This document shows, one piece after another, positions 7,024 to 10,421 of a stretch of DNA of 10,421 nucleotides. Numbering within the stretch: the stretch's first letter is position 1; every line of letters starts with the position of its first letter. The stretch comes from Clostridium sp. CAG:1013. Its GTDB lineage: Bacteria; Bacillota; Clostridia; Oscillospirales; Acutalibacteraceae. The translations under genes and the position numbers were made by a program. The notes below the pieces were generated by a model. It made no database searches and was not told the DNA's origin. It saw only the letters and a list, made by a program, of their open reading frames with translations. The stretch lies in assembly GCA_000432995.1 (NCBI GenBank), contig HF972671.1, positions 63,634-74,054 of the forward strand. Reading direction: 5' to 3'.

Positions 7024-8445
7024 TCAGTCGTTCTTGTCGGTGCGCTCGGGGGAGACTTCCTTCTCCTCCACGGTGTGGGCTACCAGGCCCTTGCCGTCGG
7101 CTTCCTTGTCGGGGATGATCAGGTTCAGGATGATACCCACGATGATGCCCAGACCGATGTTTGAGAAGCTGAACACAGCGTTGCCGATGACAGCGCCGCC
7201 GATGGCCAGTACCAGCATCACAGCGGCAATGCACAGGTTACGGTTCTTGGTGAAGTCCACGTGGTTCTCCACCAGGGTCCGCAGGCCTACGGAAGCGATC
7301 ATGCCGTAAAGCACGATGCAGGCACCGCCCAGCACGCAGTTAGGCACGGACTGAATCACGCCGATGGCCTTGCCAAAGAAGCTGACCACAATGGCGATCA
7401 GCGCGGCAATCCGCAGGGAGGCGGGGTTGTAGTTACCGGTAGCAGCCAGAACAGCGGTGTTCTCGGAGTAAGTGGTGTTGGGAGGACCGCCCACCAGACC
7501 GGCAAAGACAGTGGCCAGACCGTCACCCATCATGGTGCGGTGCAAACCGGGCTTGCGGGTGAACTTCTTGCCCACCACAGCGCCGTTGGCATACACATCG
7601 CCCACATGCTCCACACAAGTGACAATGGCGATGGGAGCGATCATGCCGATGGCGGTGATGTTGAAGCTGGGGAGGACAAAATGAGGTACCTGGATCCAGC
7701 TGTAATTAGCAATGACTCCGGTGTCCATCAGGGAAGCGGGAGCGATGCCGATCTTGGTGACCAGCAGGGTGAACACATATCCGGAGACCAGAGCGATAAC
7801 GATGGAGGACATCTTCACGATGCCCTTGCCGCAGCTGGAAAGGAATACCGCGATCAGGCACACCAGACCAGCGATGACCCAGGCCCACACGTAAGCGCTC
7901 ATGGAGAAGCCTTCCCCAAACAGTGCCAGAGTACTGCCGTCAGCGCCGTACTGAGTCTGAATGTTGTTGATAGCGCTGGTGGAAAGGTTCAGACCGATAA
8001 GGGTGATGCCCACGCCACGGACCACCGGCGGGAACAGCTTGTCGATCAGGCCCTTGCCGAAGATCTTGATGATGAGGGCCAGCACCAGGTAAAAGGCGCC
8101 TGCCACGATGATGCCGCCCATGGCAGCGGAGATCTGCTCATCTTTCGTGGCGCCAAAGGCGTTATTGCCGATGACTCCTGCCAGTGCGGAGATGAAGGCG
8201 AAGGAGCTGCCCAGGAAGGTGGGCATCCGGCCGCCGGTGCACAGGTGGAAGATCAGGGTGCCAACGCCGGCGCAGAACAGGGCCACACCCACGTCCAGTC
8301 CGGTGAGCAGGGGCACCAGGATGGTGGCACAGCTCATGGCGAAAGCGTGCTGGAAGCCCAGAGCCAGGGCGCGCTTGGCGCCCAGCTTCTCGTATTCCCC
8401 AGCGTAGGGGAACAGGAAGCGGTTGATTTTGGAAAAGATGTTCAT
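7024..8445 (-). CDS. uraA: Uracil permease, NCS2 (nucleobase:cation symporter-2) family
   Basis: A 473-residue, highly hydrophobic inner-membrane transporter with the NCS2 14-helix pattern. It resembles UraA closely: GFQHAFAMSCATILVPLLTG (residues 30-49), GRMPTFLGSSFAFIS (72-86), CVEHVGDV on the TM8 equivalent (277-284), RKPGLHRTMMGDGL (297-310) and GGPPNTTYSENTAVLAATG (319-337). Glu279 and Glu328 match the uracil-binding Glu241 and Glu290 of E. coli UraA, but His245 is replaced by Asp283, a residue more usual in purine carriers of the family. The predicted job is proton-driven uracil uptake; xanthine or broader specificity is possible. ATG 8445 has GGAGGA a few bases upstream. The C-terminal tail is polar and charged. 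Codon bias is strong, as in the neighbouring aminopeptidase. No attenuator fits the short leader. Confidence 0.9.
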   Translation of the reverse strand: MNIFSKINRFLFPYAGEYEKLGAKRALALGFQHAFAMSCATILVPLLTGLDVGVALFCAGVGTLIFHLCTGGRMPTFLGSSFAFISALAGVIGNNAFGATKDEQISAAMGGIIVAGAFYLVLALIIKIFGKGLIDKLFPPVVRGVGITLIGLNLSTSAINNIQTQYGADGSTLALFGEGFSMSAYVWAWVIAGLVCLIAVFLSSCGKGIVKMSSIVIALVSGYVFTLLVTKIGIAPASLMDTGVIANYSWIQVPHFVLPSFNITAIGMIAPIAIVTCVEHVGDVYANGAVVGKKFTRKPGLHRTMMGDGLATVFAGLVGGPPNTTYSENTAVLAATGNYNPASLRIAALIAIVVSFFGKAIGVIQSVPNCVLGGACIVLYGMIASVGLRTLVENHVDFTKNRNLCIAAVMLVLAIGGAVIGNAVFSFSNIGLGIIVGIILNLIIPDKEADGKGLVAHTVEEKEVSPERTDKND

Positions 8446-8483
8446 TCGGGTTCCTCCAATGCGGATTGATAAACTTCCACATC

Positions 8484-8512
8484 ATTCTAGCATCGCCCTA
8501 TGGAAAAGTCCA
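8484..8512 (-). promoter_or_regulatory. Promoter for the uracil permease gene
   Basis: Reading the minus strand, TGGACT (8507-8512) and TAGAAT (8484-8489) are 17 bases apart, matching four and five of six consensus bases. The expected leader is only about 30 bases, leaving no room for a PyrR-type attenuator; any such control would have to come from a promoter further upstream. Confidence 0.6.
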
Positions 8513-8544
8513 GACAGAAAGAGACGCTTTTTTTCTTTTTACCC

Positions 8545-8563
8545 GTTTCTTTTTAAGAGAAAC
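8545..8563. promoter_or_regulatory. Inverted repeat in the divergent promoter region, possible operator
   Basis: GTTTCT (8545-8550) and AGAAAC (8558-8563) are perfect inverted half-sites separated by seven bases. They overlap the -35 position of the rightward promoter and lie upstream of the leftward one. A regulator binding here could affect both genes; no known operator consensus is recognised. Confidence 0.3.
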
Positions 8564-8574
8564 TTGTGTATAAT
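8546..8574 (+). promoter_or_regulatory. Promoter for the VanY-like gene
   Basis: A perfect TATAAT (8569-8574) inside TGTATAATAAT, the same ten-base context as the DUF951 promoter, with a poor -35 (TTTCTT, 8546-8551) at 17 bases. The weak -35 hints at activator help or low use. The leader holds a small GCCC-GAGA-GGGC hairpin at 8598-8609. Confidence 0.6.
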
Positions 8575-8638
8575 AATTTGGTTAACGCATCATGTTTGCC
8601 CGAGAGGGCTTTGTATAGATAGATTGTGAGGGACTTCT

Positions 8639-9526
8639 TTGCTGAAAAAGCGTGCTAAACGGGTGGTATTGGACCGTACTGACCGCCGTATCAATATTGG
8701 TCCCGCAGGACGGAACCTGTTCATTTCTCGGGACAAGCAGCAGCAATCCCGCCAGGCCCGGCGCATTAAGCTGTGGATGAGGTTTGTCATGGGCATGGGT
8801 GTGCTGGTGATCGCTGCGGGCGTGGGTATGTTCGTGGCGTTTTATTTGGTGCCGTATTTTCAAAGTGAGATGATCCTGGACAGTTCCAGTGCTTCCGGTA
8901 CGGCCAGTGGTTCCCAAGTCAGTTCGGTGGAGATTCCCACCTACGATGACATGGGGTTGCCCTTGTATTCCAATGAAGTGAGCTTGTTTGTCATCAACCA
9001 GAATTATCCTCAAGACGAGACCTATGTGCCCAACACGGTGGAGTGCTGCGGTGTCCAGGTGGAGGCGCATATCGCCAGCGCTTTGGAGATGCTGTCAGAG
9101 GCTGCCAAAGCGGACGGTTTGGCGTTGGTGTTCACAGAGGGATATGTGTCGTATCAGGAGCAGCAACAGCGTTACGATGACAAAGTGACCGAGCTGATGG
9201 AAACTGAGAACCTGACTACAGTGATGGCCCGGACTCAGGCAAAACTGGTGGTGCCTGTGGCGGGGGAGTGTGACCAGCAGACTGGCATGTGCGTGCGTGT
9301 CCAGGGAGATCCGGAGACGTTTAAAGATTCCCGGACCTTTACTTGGCTTCGTTCCAACATGGGAAAATATGGATTTGTGTTCCGCTATCCCGAGGGGAAG
9401 GATGATTATACCGGCTGTACGGAAGATTACACCCTGATTCGCTATGTGGGCAGTGATAATGCCACCGCTATGCAGCAGCGTTCCTTGTGTTTGGAGGAGT
9501 ATATCAGCTATCTGAACAGCCAGTAA
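8639..9526 (+). CDS. Membrane-anchored VanY-like (M15B) protein, probably catalytically inactive
   Basis: A 295-residue protein with a basic cytoplasmic tail (1-46, many K/R), one transmembrane helix (about 48-71), a Ser/Gly-rich linker (82-97) and an extracellular domain shaped like VanY D-alanyl-D-alanine carboxypeptidases. The strongest matches are EGYVSYQEQQQRYDD (168-182), QQTG (213-216), TWLRSNMGKYGFVFRYPEGKDDYTG (235-259) and IRYVG (267-271). Against the family pattern SGYRS, SEHQTGLAVD and EPWHFRYVG, the substrate Arg is Val, the first zinc His is Gln213, the zinc Asp is Arg220, the catalytic Glu is Asp263 and the last zinc His is Leu266. It may bind wall peptides or act as a scaffold; this is inference. 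TTG 8639 follows GAGGGA by five bases; CTG 8642 or ATG 8777 are alternative starts. Six cysteines lie outside the membrane. Confidence 0.75.
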   Translation: MLKKRAKRVVLDRTDRRINIGPAGRNLFISRDKQQQSRQARRIKLWMRFVMGMGVLVIAAGVGMFVAFYLVPYFQSEMILDSSSASGTASGSQVSSVEIPTYDDMGLPLYSNEVSLFVINQNYPQDETYVPNTVECCGVQVEAHIASALEMLSEAAKADGLALVFTEGYVSYQEQQQRYDDKVTELMETENLTTVMARTQAKLVVPVAGECDQQTGMCVRVQGDPETFKDSRTFTWLRSNMGKYGFVFRYPEGKDDYTGCTEDYTLIRYVGSDNATAMQQRSLCLEEYISYLNSQ

Positions 9527-9556
9527 GGAAGTTTTTTGGAAAAATAAAACTTTCCC

Positions 9557-9585
9557 TTGCATTTTAAAAGAAGTTGTGCTACAAT
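9557..9585 (+). promoter_or_regulatory. Promoter for rpmE
   Basis: TTGCAT (9557-9562) and TACAAT (9580-9585) with a 17-base spacer, each with at most two mismatches to the sigma-A consensus. A leader of about 45 bases follows. A/T-rich inverted repeats at 9527-9555 lie just upstream but do not look like a convincing terminator. Confidence 0.75.
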
Positions 9586-9636
9586 ATCTTGCGATTGAGT
9601 TCTAAAGCATCCCAACCGTAAAGAGGTGAAACGAAG

Positions 9637-9840
<204 letters not shown>

Positions 9841-9895
9841 GTTGTTTGCGGCCTTGCATTCACTGGCTAAATAACGGGCCTTGTGCCCCAGGATG

Positions 9896-9928
9896 GGCGG
9901 TGCGATTCGCACCGCCTGTCTTTGTTTT
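9896..9928 (+). terminator. Terminator after rpmE
   Basis: GGCGGTGCG (9896-9904) and CGCACCGCC (9908-9916) form a perfect 9-bp stem with a 3-base loop, followed by TGTCTTTGTTTT. The T-tract is interrupted, so some read-through into the next gene is possible; that gene starts 22 bases later without a clear promoter of its own. Confidence 0.78.
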
Positions 9929-9949
9929 CACAGCGGAAAGGGGAACACT

Positions 9950-10421
9950 ATGGAATACGTCACCGTGGAAAAAGAAGCCGCCGACGAGTTCATCGAAAAG
10001 AAATCCCGTTTCATCGGCTCCTGCCGGCCTGTCAAGACCGAGGAGGAAGCGCTGGAATTTATCAACCGGCTCAAATCTCAGTACTGGGACGCCAGCCACA
10101 ACGTGTACGCTTACATCCTGCGGGAAAATGGTATCCAGCGTTTTTCCGACGACGGCGAGCCCCAAGGCACGGCGGGCATCCCGGTGATCGATACCCTGAA
10201 AAAAGCCGGCGTGGTGGACACGGTAGTGGTAGCTACTCGGTATTTTGGAGGAATCCTGCTGGGAGGCGGCGGACTGATCCGGGCCTATTCCCATACAGCG
10301 TCCATTGCTTTGGCAGCGGCCAAGAAGATCACCATGCGGGAATGTCTGCTGCTGAATGTCTCCTGCGACTATTCTACCTATGGAAAAGTCGCTGCCCTGG
10401 TGCCGGAGAGCGGCGGTGTGG
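9950..10421 (+). CDS. yigZ: YigZ/IMPACT family protein (3' truncated by window)
   Basis: The first 157 residues are present and the frame is open to the right edge; the family is about 210 residues long, so roughly a quarter is missing. The UPF0029 N-terminal domain shows KKSRFIGSC (17-25), DASHNVYAYI (47-56), RFSDDGEPQGTAGIPV (64-79) and the hallmark TRYFGGILLGGGGLIRAYS (96-114). YigZ proteins have a ribosomal-protein-S5/EF-G domain-IV-like fold and are thought to contact the translation machinery or nucleic acid; the bacterial role is unsettled. ATG 9950 is preceded by GGAAAGGGG (9935-9943). It follows the rpmE terminator closely, so its transcript may come from read-through of that imperfect terminator or from a promoter I cannot identify. 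Confidence 0.93.
   Translation, partial: MEYVTVEKEAADEFIEKKSRFIGSCRPVKTEEEALEFINRLKSQYWDASHNVYAYILRENGIQRFSDDGEPQGTAGIPVIDTLKKAGVVDTVVVATRYFGGILLGGGGLIRAYSHTASIALAAAKKITMRECLLLNVSCDYSTYGKVAALVPESGGV

Noticed and set aside
7261..8469. A 402-codon plus-strand open frame opposite the uracil permease, rich in His, Gly, Asp and Gln.
   Set aside because: Its odd composition is the complement of a hydrophobic membrane protein with strong codon bias; it has no ribosome binding site and no family resemblance.
9527..9555. A/T-rich inverted repeat (GGAAGTTTT with AAAACTTTCC) as a terminator of the VanY-like gene.
   Set aside because: The stem has a bulge, is mostly A-T, and no T-run follows; it also abuts the rpmE -35 box.
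9846..9873. TTGCGG with TAAATA at 16 bases as a promoter for the YigZ gene.
   Set aside because: The -10 matches only three of six bases and the site lies before the rpmE terminator, which would block most of its transcript.

Overview
The window looks like a chromosomal housekeeping region of a moderately GC-rich, Gram-positive anaerobe of the class Clostridia, probably in the Oscillospirales/Flavonifractor-like group. This is inferred from the cdaA-cdaR pair, a DUF951 gene next to prfA, the zinc-type L31, strong AGGAGG-type ribosome binding sites and sigma-A-like promoters. I see no insertion sequence, phage gene, CRISPR array, rRNA or intact tRNA.

Layout on the + strand from the left: the 3' end of cdaA and complete cdaR (c-di-AMP synthase and its regulator) close with a strong terminator at 1647-1690. 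A good promoter (1690-1718) then starts a likely operon: a DUF951 protein, prfA (release factor 1), a large fused gene joining a full Sua5 enzyme (tRNA threonylcarbamoyladenosine synthesis) to dephospho-CoA kinase (last step of CoA synthesis), and a membrane-anchored lytic transglycosylase. A 240-base leader region precedes a highly codon-biased M18 aminopeptidase. That gene ends at a hairpin terminator shared with the convergent uracil permease gene (- strand, 7024-8445).

The permease is divergent from a gene for a membrane-anchored VanY-like protein (8639-9526) in which all the expected metal ligands and catalytic residues appear substituted. Then come rpmE (ribosomal protein L31) with its own promoter and terminator, and the 5' part of a YigZ/IMPACT-family gene cut by the window end.

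Most of the window is conserved core metabolism, translation and cell-wall biology, not a new defence or mobile system. The items most worth a second look are the Sua5-CoaE fusion, the apparently inactive VanY-like pseudo-peptidase, and a 12-bp stem that buries the prfA Shine-Dalgarno sequence.
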